Notes: generated by a model from the letters alone, not told the origin. Counted from the first letter of the stretch, positions 25,428 through 34,009 are shown. The stretch is 64,000 nucleotides of DNA from Salinispira pacifica (GCF_000507245.1 NC_023035.1:3391570-3455569); one strand, 5' to 3'. Numbers and translations are program-made.

Positions 25428-26711
25428 TTACAGACCTGCACGATCTAGTATGGCGTCCAGTTCTTTCTGAGCCTGTTCCACGGCGTCATCAATATCGATC
25501 TGACTTGTCATTATCTGGGACAGCATGGCGTTCACCGGGTTCATCCAGTCAGTTCCCACAACCCCGAACTGATAGCCGAATACATTGCCCCGATCGGCAC
25601 CTTCAAAGACTATCCGGTTGGTCTCTGCTTCCACGGTCTCTTCGTCGAAAAACGGATTATCCGCCAATGCAGTTCTGCTGGGTATTGCCAGCCCCTCTTC
25701 AAGAATAAACTGTTGCGCTTCCTCACTGGTGAGTGCTTTCAGGACTTCTACGGCTGCTTCTTTCCTGGGGCTGTCGCTATTAATTCCGTATGCAACAGTG
25801 AACAGAAAATTACCCCGCATTCCATCAGAACTAGACCTGGGCAGGAAGGTTGCACCATACTTCAAATTCGGAGCCTCGTTACGGAGGAAGCCGATTATCC
25901 AGGCCCCTTCAATTGCCATTGCAACATTTTCTGTGGCGAATGCTCCGCCGCCCCACCCCTGACCGATGTCCGATGGAAGAACGGCAATATCGTCCCGAAC
26001 CAGTCCAGTGTACCATTCAACCGCTGAAACAAATTCAGACTCGGTCAAATCCGTTCGGCCGCCGCGTCCTCCGAAGGGTTTCCATCCTCTTCCGAACGCA
26101 AACGCACCAAATCGGGCGTAGTCCGCAGGAAGGGCAATACCATAAACATCAGGTCCAAGGGATGCAATCTTCCCGGCCTTTTCCGCCAGTGACTCCCAGG
26201 TATCTTCCTCCGTCGGATATTCCACTCCCGCCTCATCGAACAGATCCTTGTTATAGATTAGAGCAAGGGTATTAAAATCTTTCGCTATCCCGTACAGGTT
26301 TCCGTCCGATGTATACGCCTGATTGAGACTTTCAATAAAGGGAGATTCGTCGATTAATGAGTTCAGAGGCTCAACCTTACCGGTGGAAATAATTCCCGGA
26401 GCTGTCTCAACCGGAATGTAGAATATGTCCCCTGCGGTACCTGCAGAGAGTGCATTGAACAGAGCTGCATTGTAATCACCTTCCAGAGGTTCATATACAA
26501 CCTCGATATTCTTCGCCAATAACCCGTCACCGATAACCTCATCCAGCAAGCGGGCAACAATGGCAGGATCCTGTCCCCCGTAACCCATAATACGGACCCG
26601 CTGAATATCAGCATTTCCTGCGGAATCGGCGGGTGTTTCACCTGCTCCTTCAGCCCAGATAAAACTGAATACCATGAACATTGCGAAAACCATTATACCT
26701 AATCTTTTCAT
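25428..26711 (-). CDS. Extracellular sugar-binding protein of the ABC transporter
   Basis: 427 aa. Signal peptide MKRLGIMVFAMFMVFSFIWA then EGAGE; no lipobox cysteine is visible, so it is probably periplasmic. Family SBP_bac_1 features: LYGIAKDFNTLALIYNKDLF, the WESLAEKAGKIA region, MAIEGAWIIGFLRNEAPNLK and YGINSDSPRKEAAVEVLKAL. It captures the substrate for the two permeases downstream. It is preceded by a good AAAGGAGAG ribosome site and by a promoter with LacI-type operators, so its expression is probably induced by the substrate. Confidence 0.92.
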   Translation of the reverse strand: MKRLGIMVFAMFMVFSFIWAEGAGETPADSAGNADIQRVRIMGYGGQDPAIVARLLDEVIGDGLLAKNIEVVYEPLEGDYNAALFNALSAGTAGDIFYIPVETAPGIISTGKVEPLNSLIDESPFIESLNQAYTSDGNLYGIAKDFNTLALIYNKDLFDEAGVEYPTEEDTWESLAEKAGKIASLGPDVYGIALPADYARFGAFAFGRGWKPFGGRGGRTDLTESEFVSAVEWYTGLVRDDIAVLPSDIGQGWGGGAFATENVAMAIEGAWIIGFLRNEAPNLKYGATFLPRSSSDGMRGNFLFTVAYGINSDSPRKEAAVEVLKALTSEEAQQFILEEGLAIPSRTALADNPFFDEETVEAETNRIVFEGADRGNVFGYQFGVVGTDWMNPVNAMLSQIMTSQIDIDDAVEQAQKELDAILDRAGL

Positions 26712-26736
26712 ACCCGTTCTCTCCTTTGTTCTGTTT

Positions 26737-26750
26737 TGTAAACGGTTACA
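26737..26750. promoter_or_regulatory. LacI-family operator O1 over the transporter start site
   Basis: TGTAAACGGTTACA, a near-palindrome with the central CG typical of LacI-family operators. It begins six bases after the likely -10 box on the minus strand and so covers the transcription start, a position that represses. Confidence 0.8.
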
Positions 26751-26755
26751 TGATT

Positions 26756-26784
26756 ATTCTGAACCCCTTTGGCTCTCAGGTCAA
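26756..26784 (-). promoter_or_regulatory. Promoter of the sugar transporter operon
   Basis: On the minus strand TTGACC (26779-26784), a 17-bp spacer and CAGAAT (26756-26761). The -35 is strong and the -10 weak. It is flanked by the two operators, one over the start site and one just upstream. Confidence 0.55.
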
Positions 26785-26801
26785 GTAAACTTTGTAAATT
26801 T

Positions 26802-26815
26802 TGTAACCGTTTACA
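26802..26815. promoter_or_regulatory. LacI-family operator O2 upstream of the transporter promoter
   Basis: TGTAACCGTTTACA, the exact reverse complement of O1. The centres of O1 and O2 are 65 bp apart, about six helical turns, so both faces could be bridged by one regulator tetramer or two dimers. Confidence 0.8.
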
Positions 26816-26888
26816 TTTTGTATCAGGAAGGGGAGCATCCCGGACACAGCATCTGCTCCCGGCATCGAATACCCTGCAGATCAGGCGG

Positions 26889-27854
26889 CTATACGCAGCG
26901 GCAGGTAGTTTGGCGGGCAATCAATTGAACCGGCATGGTTATATGCCTGGGAGCTCTCCCTTCAATTTGTTCGCTCAGCAAGACCAGGGTCTCATCGGCA
27001 AGAGATGGGATGTCCTGATGAATCGTTGTAAACCTTTCACCTATTTCCGGAAGATCATCATACCCGACTATAGATACATCTCCGGGACATGATATTTGAT
27101 GATCTTCCAGACAGCGAAACGCTCCGGCTGCCATCTCATCGGATGCAGCAAAAATAGCCGTAAAATCCTTGTCCCTTTGTAAATAGTTGGACAGTCCGCG
27201 ATATGCGCCCAGAGCAGTGAATCCACCGTCGATTTGAGGTTTCGGATCCTGTTCGATACCATTATCCCTAAGGGCTGCAATGAATCCTTCATAGCGGTCA
27301 TTGGATGCCTGATGCTGCAGGTACCCTCCGATATGAACAATTTTCCGGTGTCCCAGAGCAATCAGATGACTTCCGGCCTGATACCCGCCGTCAAAATCAT
27401 CACCATTTATGGAGGAAATTCCTTCACCCCGTCCCAGAAGCACAAACGGAACCTGCCGTTCCTTCAAAAAGGTAATCCGCGGGTCCGCATCGTGAGCACC
27501 GAAAAGTATCATTCCGTCGGTCAACTGCTCAGGGAGTCCGTTGGAAAGATTCCCCACTTCCTCAAAACGCAATCCGTCGACCCTCGCCCGATTCATAAGA
27601 CTTTCTGTAAACAAAAAGAAAAACGGCGTCAGCCTCTTGGTTCCCGGAGCGACATTCAACCCTATCCGCAGACCGGAACGGGTTGAAAGCTCCCTGGCCG
27701 CTATATCCGGTTGATATCCCAGAGATTTCATCGCCTCCAGCACACGCTGCCTGGTATATTCCTTCACCCCCGGCCGATTATTTAAAACCCGGCTTACCGT
27801 ACCAATTGAGACACCTGATTCCTGTGCAACTTCCCGTATTGTAATTTTGCTCAT
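26889..27854 (-). CDS. LacI-family transcriptional regulator of the sugar operon
   Basis: 321 aa. The N-terminal helix-turn-helix is ITIREVAQESGVSIGTVSRV with the hinge helix RELSTRSG (about 55-62). The periplasmic-binding-like effector domain follows (GLNVAPGTKRL, HIGGYLQHQASNDRYEGFIA, FAASDEMAAGAFRCLED, SIVGYDDLPEIGERFTTIHQ). It is transcribed in the same direction as, and just upstream of, the transporter operon. Two matching operators lie between the gene and the operon and a third sits at its own start. The ligand is probably the transported sugar or a breakdown product. Confidence 0.92.
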   Translation of the reverse strand: MSKITIREVAQESGVSIGTVSRVLNNRPGVKEYTRQRVLEAMKSLGYQPDIAARELSTRSGLRIGLNVAPGTKRLTPFFFLFTESLMNRARVDGLRFEEVGNLSNGLPEQLTDGMILFGAHDADPRITFLKERQVPFVLLGRGEGISSINGDDFDGGYQAGSHLIALGHRKIVHIGGYLQHQASNDRYEGFIAALRDNGIEQDPKPQIDGGFTALGAYRGLSNYLQRDKDFTAIFAASDEMAAGAFRCLEDHQISCPGDVSIVGYDDLPEIGERFTTIHQDIPSLADETLVLLSEQIEGRAPRHITMPVQLIARQTTCRCV

Positions 27855-27857
27855 TTT

Positions 27858-27871
27858 TTGAACCGTTTACA
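27858..27871. promoter_or_regulatory. LacI-family operator O3 at the regulator's own start
   Basis: TTGAACCGTTTACA matches O2 except at two positions. It lies three bases upstream of the regulator's ATG, where a ribosome site would normally be, so it suggests autoregulation. Confidence 0.6.
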
Positions 27872-27930
27872 CAACCTAACATATCCGTACAATCGACACC
27901 AGCATTATCCTTCCCGGATGGGCTGTCTGC

Positions 27931-27975
27931 CCCTGTCTGTACTGCCCCTGTCTGTACTGCCCCTGTCTGTACTGC
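27931..27975. repeat. 15-bp tandem repeat, three copies
   Basis: CCCTGTCTGTACTGC occurs three times in a row, with a partial copy before it. It lies downstream of the truncated nucleotidyltransferase gene and upstream of the LacI gene. In one minus-strand frame it would encode a repeated GQYRQ. No function is apparent. Confidence 0.85.
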
Positions 27976-28005
27976 CGCCGGCCTTGCCCGGGCAATAGCT
28001 GAAAC

Positions 28006-28242
28006 CTATATATCCGTATTGTTATCCCGCCGGTAGATACACTGCCCGACCCGGTCGATCTCAATGGAATGGGTGACCAGAGTAATATCCACATCCGAGG
28101 CATGGCGATGTGTCCCTTTCGCCCGGGATCCGTAGAGAATGCAGGCCTGGATCTCATGAAATTCGGCGAAAATTTCCCGGAGTTTTTCGTTGATTTCGGC
28201 TGAGAGTCCGGGAATGTTTGAAACGCGCCTGCATGGATCCAT
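28006..28242 (-). CDS. Short minimal nucleotidyltransferase coupled to the LysR gene, probably truncated
   Basis: 78 aa. GSx10DxD is intact as GSRAKGTHRHASDVDITLV (Gly38, Ser39, Asp50, Asp52). After that only about 25 residues remain (THSIEIDRVGQCIYRRDNN), where family members usually have 40-60 more with the third catalytic acid, so it is probably truncated or frameshifted. Its ATG overlaps the stop of the LysR gene by one base (TAATG), so it is translated with it. No HEPN partner lies beside it. A tandem repeat follows shortly downstream. Confidence 0.65.
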   Translation of the reverse strand: MDPCRRVSNIPGLSAEINEKLREIFAEFHEIQACILYGSRAKGTHRHASDVDITLVTHSIEIDRVGQCIYRRDNNTDI

Positions 28243-29135
28243 TATTCATCTCCGGAAGCATTTTCAGCAGCCGCCTGCAAAAAGCCCGCAATGTCTTCCC
28301 GGGTCTCGTCTTCCTTCCGTACCCCCGCACTGAGAACCTTGTGAAGCCCCTCCTCCCCGATACGCCGGCTGACGATGCCGTCTGTGTCGGGAATGAGCCA
28401 GTCGGGCATAACGGTGATTCCCCGCCCGGCTTCCACCAGCAGGAGCATCATTTCATGGCTGTCTAACTCCCGGCGCTGGGGCAGCATGTTTCCCCCGGGT
28501 ATGAGGAAGCGGGTGTAGATATCCAGACGGGTAATTTCCACCGGATAGGTGAGAAGCAGTTCGCCGGAGAGGTCTTCCGGCAGCAGTTCAGCTTTTTCTG
28601 CCAGGGGGTGGGCGGCGGAAAGCACCAGGCGCAGCTCGTAGCTTTTCAGGGGATGGAAACGCAGGGATTTCAGTACGTAGGGGTCGGGCGTAATCAACAA
28701 ATCGATTTTATGGTTCAGCAGGGCATCCATGGCGGCAAACTGAAACTCCCGGTCAATCCGGGTGTCCGTTCCCGGATACTTGGCCAGAAAACGCTTGAGA
28801 CTCTGCAGCAACCACTGATAACAGGGGTGGCACTCCACACCGATGATCAGCGTGGAGGCTACGCCCGAGCGCCTGTTGGCCAGCTCCTCTTCCAGCTTGG
28901 CAAAGCGGGGGAGAATCTGCCCCGCCGAACGGAGTATTGCCTGTCCTGCGCCGGTAAGGACGATGCGCCTGCCCTGTTTTTCCCAGATCTGCAGCCCCAG
29001 CTGATTCTCCAGCCGCCGGATGCTGTGAGTGAGCGCAGGCTGGCTCAATGCCAGGGCCTCCGCCGCCCGGGACAGAGTCCCCTCCCGGGATAATGACTCA
29101 AGTATTTCCAGATGCTGCCGCTCGATGATATTCAT
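28242..29135 (-). CDS. metR: LysR-family regulator, MetR-like
   Basis: 297 aa from the ATG ending at 29135 (MNIIERQHLEILESLSREGT), the MetR-type start; the frame is open 12 codons further. The helix-turn-helix is LSRAAEALALSQPALTHSIR. The ligand-binding domain includes LIIGVECHPCYQWLLQSLKR, close to the MetR segment that senses homocysteine, and ends DIAGFLQAAAENASGDE. It is transcribed away from metE with 98 bp between the start codons, the classical metR-metE arrangement, so control of methionine synthesis with homocysteine as co-effector is likely. A small nucleotidyltransferase gene is coupled downstream. Confidence 0.88.
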   Translation of the reverse strand: MNIIERQHLEILESLSREGTLSRAAEALALSQPALTHSIRRLENQLGLQIWEKQGRRIVLTGAGQAILRSAGQILPRFAKLEEELANRRSGVASTLIIGVECHPCYQWLLQSLKRFLAKYPGTDTRIDREFQFAAMDALLNHKIDLLITPDPYVLKSLRFHPLKSYELRLVLSAAHPLAEKAELLPEDLSGELLLTYPVEITRLDIYTRFLIPGGNMLPQRRELDSHEMMLLLVEAGRGITVMPDWLIPDTDGIVSRRIGEEGLHKVLSAGVRKEDETREDIAGFLQAAAENASGDE

Positions 29136-29233
29136 ATAACAATATGTAATGGAATTATAAGAAAATATCAATTTTACTTATGCTTTTCTTTCGTTAGTCT
29201 TGTCCCAGATATCGCAGCAGGAGGTCAGTGCAT

Positions 29234-31678
29234 ATGAACATACGATTGCACAGCCTGGGGCTTCCCAGGATCGGAAAAAACAGAGAACTGAAACGGGCCC
29301 TGGAATCGTACTGGAAGGGCAAAATCAGCCAAGCCCGGCTTGAAGAACAGGGCCGGAATATCCGCATGGAAAACTGGCAGCTTCAGAAGCAAAACGGTCT
29401 GGATATGGTGAATGTGGGGGATTTCAGCTTCTACGACCATGTGCTGGATACTTCGTTTCTCCTGGGGCATCTTCCCCGCCGCTTCGAGAGCGCCCCCGTG
29501 TCCTCGGAGCTGGATCTGTATTTCGGCGTGGCCCGGGGCCTCACTCAGCAGCACATAGAACCCTCGGCCATGACCAAGTGGTTCGATACCAACTATCACT
29601 ATATTGTTCCCGAAATTGATACCGGCACCCGCTTCACCCCCCGCACACAGGGCCTGATATCCCGGATCCGGGAAGCTGCGGATGCAGGATTCACCCCCAA
29701 ACTTCAGCTGTTGGGGCCGCTGAGCTATCTCTATCTCAGTAAATCCTCCAATCCCGGTTCCTCGGATTCTGAAGCTGCCCGGAGCAAACTGGATGTACTG
29801 GATGCCCTAACCGAAGCATACCGCAGAATTCTTCAGGACGCAGCCGCCGCAGGAGTTGAATGGGTACAGATCGATGAACCGATTCTGGTTCTGGACTCCC
29901 TGGATGATGCCTGGCGGGACGGATTCGCCCGGGCCTATGAACGGCTGAACGAAGCATTCCCCCGGGAATCCGGCTCTAATAGCCGGGACGGCGGCAGAGA
30001 TAACGAAGATAACAATGACAGCGGCGGCCTCTCACCCAACGACAGCACGGGAGGGGCCGGCGGCGGCCTGAAGCTTTTACTCACCACCTATTTTGAAAGC
30101 ATAGAAGAGGAACTGGAAACAGTGCTGAACCTTCCGGTTGCAGGCATTCATCTGGATTACGAGAAAAATCGTAAACTTCTCCCCCGGATTCTCAAAGGCC
30201 TGGATGCCCGGCAGATACTTAGCCTTGGTGTTGTAAACGGCCGCAGCCCCTGGCGGGAGGACCTGGATGCCCGTGCGACGGAATTGAAGGAAGAGCTCAT
30301 CCCCTTGCTTGACGGGAACCGGCAGTCCCGCACCAGCCGCCTGTGGCTGGCCCCCACCTGTTCTCTTCTCCATCTGCCCTGGAGCATTCAGGGCGAACAG
30401 CTTCCCCGAGAGCTGGAAGGCGTGCTGGGCTTCACCGTTGAGAAGCTGGCCGACCTGAACAGGCTGGGTTCGCTCCTGAAAGGACGCCGGCCCGAGAAAG
30501 GGGAGCAGAAACCGGTCAGTCAGGCTCCCGCAGCGGGAGGGGAACCTGAACCCCTGCGGACCAGCGGAACTGACGAAATCCTTGACCCGAACGTGGAGGA
30601 ATTACTCAAGACACCCCGGACATCCTTTGCCCGGCGCAGTGAGCTGCAGCAGGAGGCGTTGAATCTTCCGAGCCTGCCCACCACCACCATCGGCTCCTTC
30701 CCCCAAACCCCGGATATTCGAAAACTCCGCCTGTCCTGGAAGCGGGGAGAGATTGATACTGACGCCTACGAGAAACGTATAAAAGAGATTATTGAACAGA
30801 ACATCCGTCTTCAGGAGGAGATCGGTCTGGATGTACTGGTCCACGGCGAACCCGAGCGCTCTGACATGGTGAGCTTCTTCGCCGACCGGCTGGAGGGGGT
30901 ATGGAGCAGCAAGGCAGGCTGGGTGCAGTCCTACGGCAGCCGCTGCGTAAAACCGCCGGTGATACACGCATCGGTACGGCGCAGCCCCGACCTGGGCTGG
31001 AAGTGGATCAGCTACGCCCAGGGTCTCACAGACAAACCGGTGAAAGGGATGCTTACCGGGCCGGTGACAATCATGAAATGGTCCTTTGTTCCACCCCACA
31101 CTCCGCCGGAGAAGATCGCATACAATATCGCACTGGCCCTCCGGGAAGAAGTGCTGGAGCTGGAGAGCAACGGCATATCCATTATTCAGATTGATGAGCC
31201 GGCCTTCCGGGAAGTGCTGCCCCTGAAGCAGCTGAAGTGGCCCCGGGCCCTGGAATGGGGGGCAGAAGCGTTCCGCTTGAGCCACGCAGGGGTGAAGGAC
31301 GGTACGCAGATTCACAGCCACATGTGCTACTCGGACTTCAACAGCATCTTCGAAGGGATCGATGCCATGGATGCCGACGTGATCAGCATAGAAACCAGCC
31401 GCTCACAGGGCGAACTGTTCGGCGAACTGGCAAAGAAGGGCTACACCAAGGGCCTGGGCCCGGGGGTCTACGACATCCACAGCCCTCTGGTCCCGGAAGC
31501 CCGGGAAATACGCACACGGGTCGACCGGGCCCTTGCCCACCTTGATCCCCGGCAGCTCTGGGTGAACCCCGACTGCGGCCTGAAAACCCGCAGCTGGGAT
31601 GAAGCCAAGCCCGCCCTGAAGGCCATGGTTGACTCGGCACGGGAGCTGCGGAACAATGCCGTTCAGGAAGGCGTATAG
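29234..31678 (+). CDS. metE: Cobalamin-independent methionine synthase
   Basis: 814 aa from ATG 29234; AGGAGG lies 10 nt upstream, and a GTG at 29228 is too close to it. The N-terminal domain starts with NIRLHSLGLPRIGKNRELKR. The catalytic domain begins near 475 (LPTTTIGSFPQTPDIRKLR), with zinc ligands in HSHMCYSDF and NPDCGLKTR and the substrate region MLTGPVTIMKWSFVP. It transfers the methyl group of 5-methyltetrahydrofolate to homocysteine. The family is usually about 755 aa; the extra length is a Gly/Asp/Asn-rich insert near 250-285 and a loose linker near 420-450. It is partnered by metF and metK elsewhere in the window. Confidence 0.95.
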   Translation: MNIRLHSLGLPRIGKNRELKRALESYWKGKISQARLEEQGRNIRMENWQLQKQNGLDMVNVGDFSFYDHVLDTSFLLGHLPRRFESAPVSSELDLYFGVARGLTQQHIEPSAMTKWFDTNYHYIVPEIDTGTRFTPRTQGLISRIREAADAGFTPKLQLLGPLSYLYLSKSSNPGSSDSEAARSKLDVLDALTEAYRRILQDAAAAGVEWVQIDEPILVLDSLDDAWRDGFARAYERLNEAFPRESGSNSRDGGRDNEDNNDSGGLSPNDSTGGAGGGLKLLLTTYFESIEEELETVLNLPVAGIHLDYEKNRKLLPRILKGLDARQILSLGVVNGRSPWREDLDARATELKEELIPLLDGNRQSRTSRLWLAPTCSLLHLPWSIQGEQLPRELEGVLGFTVEKLADLNRLGSLLKGRRPEKGEQKPVSQAPAAGGEPEPLRTSGTDEILDPNVEELLKTPRTSFARRSELQQEALNLPSLPTTTIGSFPQTPDIRKLRLSWKRGEIDTDAYEKRIKEIIEQNIRLQEEIGLDVLVHGEPERSDMVSFFADRLEGVWSSKAGWVQSYGSRCVKPPVIHASVRRSPDLGWKWISYAQGLTDKPVKGMLTGPVTIMKWSFVPPHTPPEKIAYNIALALREEVLELESNGISIIQIDEPAFREVLPLKQLKWPRALEWGAEAFRLSHAGVKDGTQIHSHMCYSDFNSIFEGIDAMDADVISIETSRSQGELFGELAKKGYTKGLGPGVYDIHSPLVPEAREIRTRVDRALAHLDPRQLWVNPDCGLKTRSWDEAKPALKAMVDSARELRNNAVQEGV

Positions 31679-31686
31679 CGTCCTGG

Positions 31687-31743
31687 CATGCTGCTGATAC
31701 CGAAAAAATGCAAATTCATCAGCTTTTTCGGGTCAGCAGCATG
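31687..31743 (+). terminator. Long inverted repeat after metE
   Basis: Arms 31687-31707 and 31724-31743 (starting CATGCTGCTGA and ending TCAGCAGCATG, with A5 and T5 at the inner ends) pair almost perfectly around a 16-nt loop. It begins 8 nt after the metE stop. No T run follows the stem, but the inner T run and the stability make it a reasonable transcription end or mRNA-stabilising hairpin. Confidence 0.55.
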
Positions 31744-31775
31744 AATTTCACCACTTTCCTGAGTAAAATAGTTAT

Positions 31776-32162
31776 ATGACAAAAGAAAACCGGAAGTTCG
31801 CAAGGGTGAACGATCCGCAAATAGACGACGCGCACGCAGAGATAATCCGCACCATGGATGAGGCCGCCACGGTCACCAGCAAGGCCGGGCTTCTCTCGGT
31901 GATTATCGATATATATAAACATGCCTCGGTGCATTTCCTGGAAGAGGAACAGTTCATGAAGGATCAGGATATGCCCCGGGATTTTATATATGAGCACAGC
32001 GGGCATCATATCAGACTGAGGAAACACATTCAGTCGGTGATCATGGACATTGAAAGCTACAGCCTGGACGAACTGAAGAAGCTTCTGAATGAGATGAAGG
32101 ACTTAATGCTTCACCACATAGAATCGGTGGATTCCCGAATGACCGAGTATCTGGATCCCTGA
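31776..32162 (+). CDS. Bacteriohemerythrin
   Basis: 128 aa. The diiron ligands are visible: His in IDDAHAEI, then HASVHFLEEEQFM (H-x3-H-x3-E), then HSGHHIRLRKH, and H-x4-D as HIESVD near the end. It is a four-helix-bundle protein that binds oxygen and may store or sense it, usually in microaerophilic or anaerobic bacteria. It is a single-domain, soluble form without a chemotaxis receptor. It stands alone between metE and a converging outer-membrane gene. Confidence 0.9.
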   Translation: MTKENRKFARVNDPQIDDAHAEIIRTMDEAATVTSKAGLLSVIIDIYKHASVHFLEEEQFMKDQDMPRDFIYEHSGHHIRLRKHIQSVIMDIESYSLDELKKLLNEMKDLMLHHIESVDSRMTEYLDP

Positions 32163-32211
32163 CAGCCCTCTGCCGGAACGGCTCTTCCGCAATGCAGAGC
32201 CCCGACCGGCA

Positions 32212-33066
32212 TCACTTCAGATCGGGGGTGAAGATTATGCCGGCCCCTGCACGGAAGATGTCGGGTGAGTAGCGATAATCCAGTCCCGCCTCCCGTCCGT
32301 CAGCGCTCGTTTCCCATGTGGTCCTGTTCCAGCCCAGCCGAAGCTCCAGTTTCACCCCGTCGCTGAGATGGTACAGACCGTTTGCATAGAGATCATGGCT
32401 ATATATTCCGCTGGAAAAATTCAGGCCGATACCCGCGGCATACGCCAGGCTCAGGTTGAACACCGGGCTGCGCCGTACAAGATACACATAGGTGAGTCCC
32501 GGGCGTATATACAGGCTCTGCTGGCCGTTGTGGAAGTTATACAGATAGCGGGCTTTTACCCCACCCACCCAATCTTCGCCGGGAAGGAAGGGCAACAGAA
32601 CCCTGGGCGTGGCATCTGCAATAATCAGATGCTCCAGGCGGCGGGAACTGTCGGCCCAGCTCCAGCCTCCTGCACCGTCGGAAATCCAGTCATCGTCGTG
32701 ACGGGAGCCGAGCTGCATGCGATAAAACGCCCCCAGCTTCAGATTGTCAATCACCCGAAGGTATGCTCCGGCGGTCAGGCTGCTCAGTCCCAGCGGCATG
32801 GAGTCCGGCTGAAATGCAGCGGAGAGTTCAACGAGGGGATCGACCCGTCCTGTATCCGGGGCAAACACCGCCCGGAGATCAAATTCAACCGGACTTTCCT
32901 CAACCTCAGAGGGAACATGCTGGTCCGCCCATGCGCCGGCGGGGAAAATACTCAGCATTGCGGCGAGCACCCCCAGCATAAAACCGGGCCTGGGAAAGTA
33001 AGCGGATACCGATCGAAGGATTTTCCCGCCGCTGTTTCCGGACGGGTTCGCATGCAGGTCAATCAT
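32212..33066 (-). CDS. Exported beta-barrel-like protein paired with a FecR-domain protein
   Basis: 284 aa from the ATG ending at 33066, which overlaps the FecR-domain gene by 8 nt; the frame is open to 33120. The N-terminal 50 residues contain a hydrophobic stretch (PGFMLGVLAAMLSIFPAGA) followed by WADQ, a signal peptide with a long n-region. The body alternates short strands (GAYLRVIDNLKLGAFYRMQL, YNFHNGQQSLYIRPGLTYVY, LYHLSDGVKLELRLGWNRT) and ends ...RAGAGIIFTPDLK, as in outer-membrane barrels. No named family was recognised. Translation is probably coupled to the gene upstream. Confidence 0.7.
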   Translation of the reverse strand: MIDLHANPSGNSGGKILRSVSAYFPRPGFMLGVLAAMLSIFPAGAWADQHVPSEVEESPVEFDLRAVFAPDTGRVDPLVELSAAFQPDSMPLGLSSLTAGAYLRVIDNLKLGAFYRMQLGSRHDDDWISDGAGGWSWADSSRRLEHLIIADATPRVLLPFLPGEDWVGGVKARYLYNFHNGQQSLYIRPGLTYVYLVRRSPVFNLSLAYAAGIGLNFSSGIYSHDLYANGLYHLSDGVKLELRLGWNRTTWETSADGREAGLDYRYSPDIFRAGAGIIFTPDLK

Positions 33067-33733
33067 AGTCGATATCCAGCAAATCATCGTACAGGGCCTC
33101 GGCACTGGTATCGTCGGCAACGGACCCCGCCTGAGGATCCATGTTCCAGTTCAGCTCTGTGGTCCACTCGTAAAAGCGGGGATCGGTGATGGTTTTCCCT
33201 GCAAGAATATTGATTCCTTCTCCCTCTCTTACCAGGGTTTCCCCGGAGGGATCCACTTGGGGGACCGAGACTCCCACAACACCCTCATTCACGCAGAGCC
33301 ATACATCAGGCTCGTCTTCCACCTGCTTTCCGAAGAGGGTGAAGAACTCTGTGCCCCTCACCCCCGCCACCATGGAGCCGGCCCGGAGATCAAACTCCTT
33401 TCCTCCCAGGCGGTGCAGGCGGGAAAACACGCCTCCCCGTTTCAGCTCAACGGAAATATCATCCTGAATAGAATCAAGAATCAGTTCGGTATCCGGAAGA
33501 AGCTTTACCTGCCCCCTGTCATCTATGTTGATAATCACCAGTCCGTCCCCTCCGGTGACCAATACATCGCCCTGCTGAAGCTCATCCCCGAAATCCGGGG
33601 TGATTCTGTTTCCCGAGCGTTGAAGGGTTACATCCCCTTCCAGATATTCAATAAAACCGTTCTGTGCGACCAGCGTCACCGCCGGCATCAAAAGAACTGC
33701 GAGCAGCAATACGAAACGGAATGTGCGAAACAT
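33059..33733 (-). CDS. FecR-domain periplasmic protein
   Basis: 224 aa. Signal peptide MFRTFRFVLLLAVLLMPAVT to VAQ. The FecR domain (about 30-150) shows GDELQQGDVLVTGGDGLVII, VKLLPDTELILDSI and FDLRAGSMVAGVRGTEFFT. It has no membrane anchor or sigma/anti-sigma partner nearby, so it is not a classic iron-signalling protein; similar stand-alone FecR proteins are exported and of unknown role. It has a good AGGAG site and overlaps the barrel-like gene downstream, suggesting that the two work together at the envelope. Confidence 0.85.
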   Translation of the reverse strand: MFRTFRFVLLLAVLLMPAVTLVAQNGFIEYLEGDVTLQRSGNRITPDFGDELQQGDVLVTGGDGLVIINIDDRGQVKLLPDTELILDSIQDDISVELKRGGVFSRLHRLGGKEFDLRAGSMVAGVRGTEFFTLFGKQVEDEPDVWLCVNEGVVGVSVPQVDPSGETLVREGEGINILAGKTITDPRFYEWTTELNWNMDPQAGSVADDTSAEALYDDLLDIDYD

Positions 33734-33775
33734 ACATCATCTCCTGGAGAAAAAAATTTTCTCGTGTTTCTAATA

Positions 33776-33919
33776 CAGTGCACGGAAGCTTGTGAAAAGC
33801 CTGGGAATCAGGAATTATTTCCGGTCAGGCCGCTACCGATAGAGGCCTGATAATGTGCACCGCCACATCAAGTGCCGCCTTGGTGGCATGCCTTTCGCTC
33901 CACAAGCTTCCGTGCACTG
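33776..33919. mobile_element. MITE 1 (144 bp), terminal repeats shared with the IS at 50720
   Basis: Starts CAGTGCACGGAAGCTTGTG and ends with its inverse (CACAAGCTTCCGTGCACTG). The interior has GCCGCTACCGATAG and CCTGATAATGTGCACC, also found with small changes in MITE 3 at 58459. It has no coding capacity. It lies 43 bp upstream of the FecR-domain gene. A clear target-site duplication was not found. Confidence 0.85.
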
Positions 33920-34009
33920 CATACTTCTCACAGGTAATACTATAGCGTAACAGTCAGAAATTCTTATCCACCAGGAGGTTGGGGAAAATTTTTTCAGCTC
34001 TTCTGTTTT

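Noticed and set aside
29136-29233. MetR box (TGAA-N5-TTCA) between metR and metE
   Set aside because: No clear match in either strand of this short gap.
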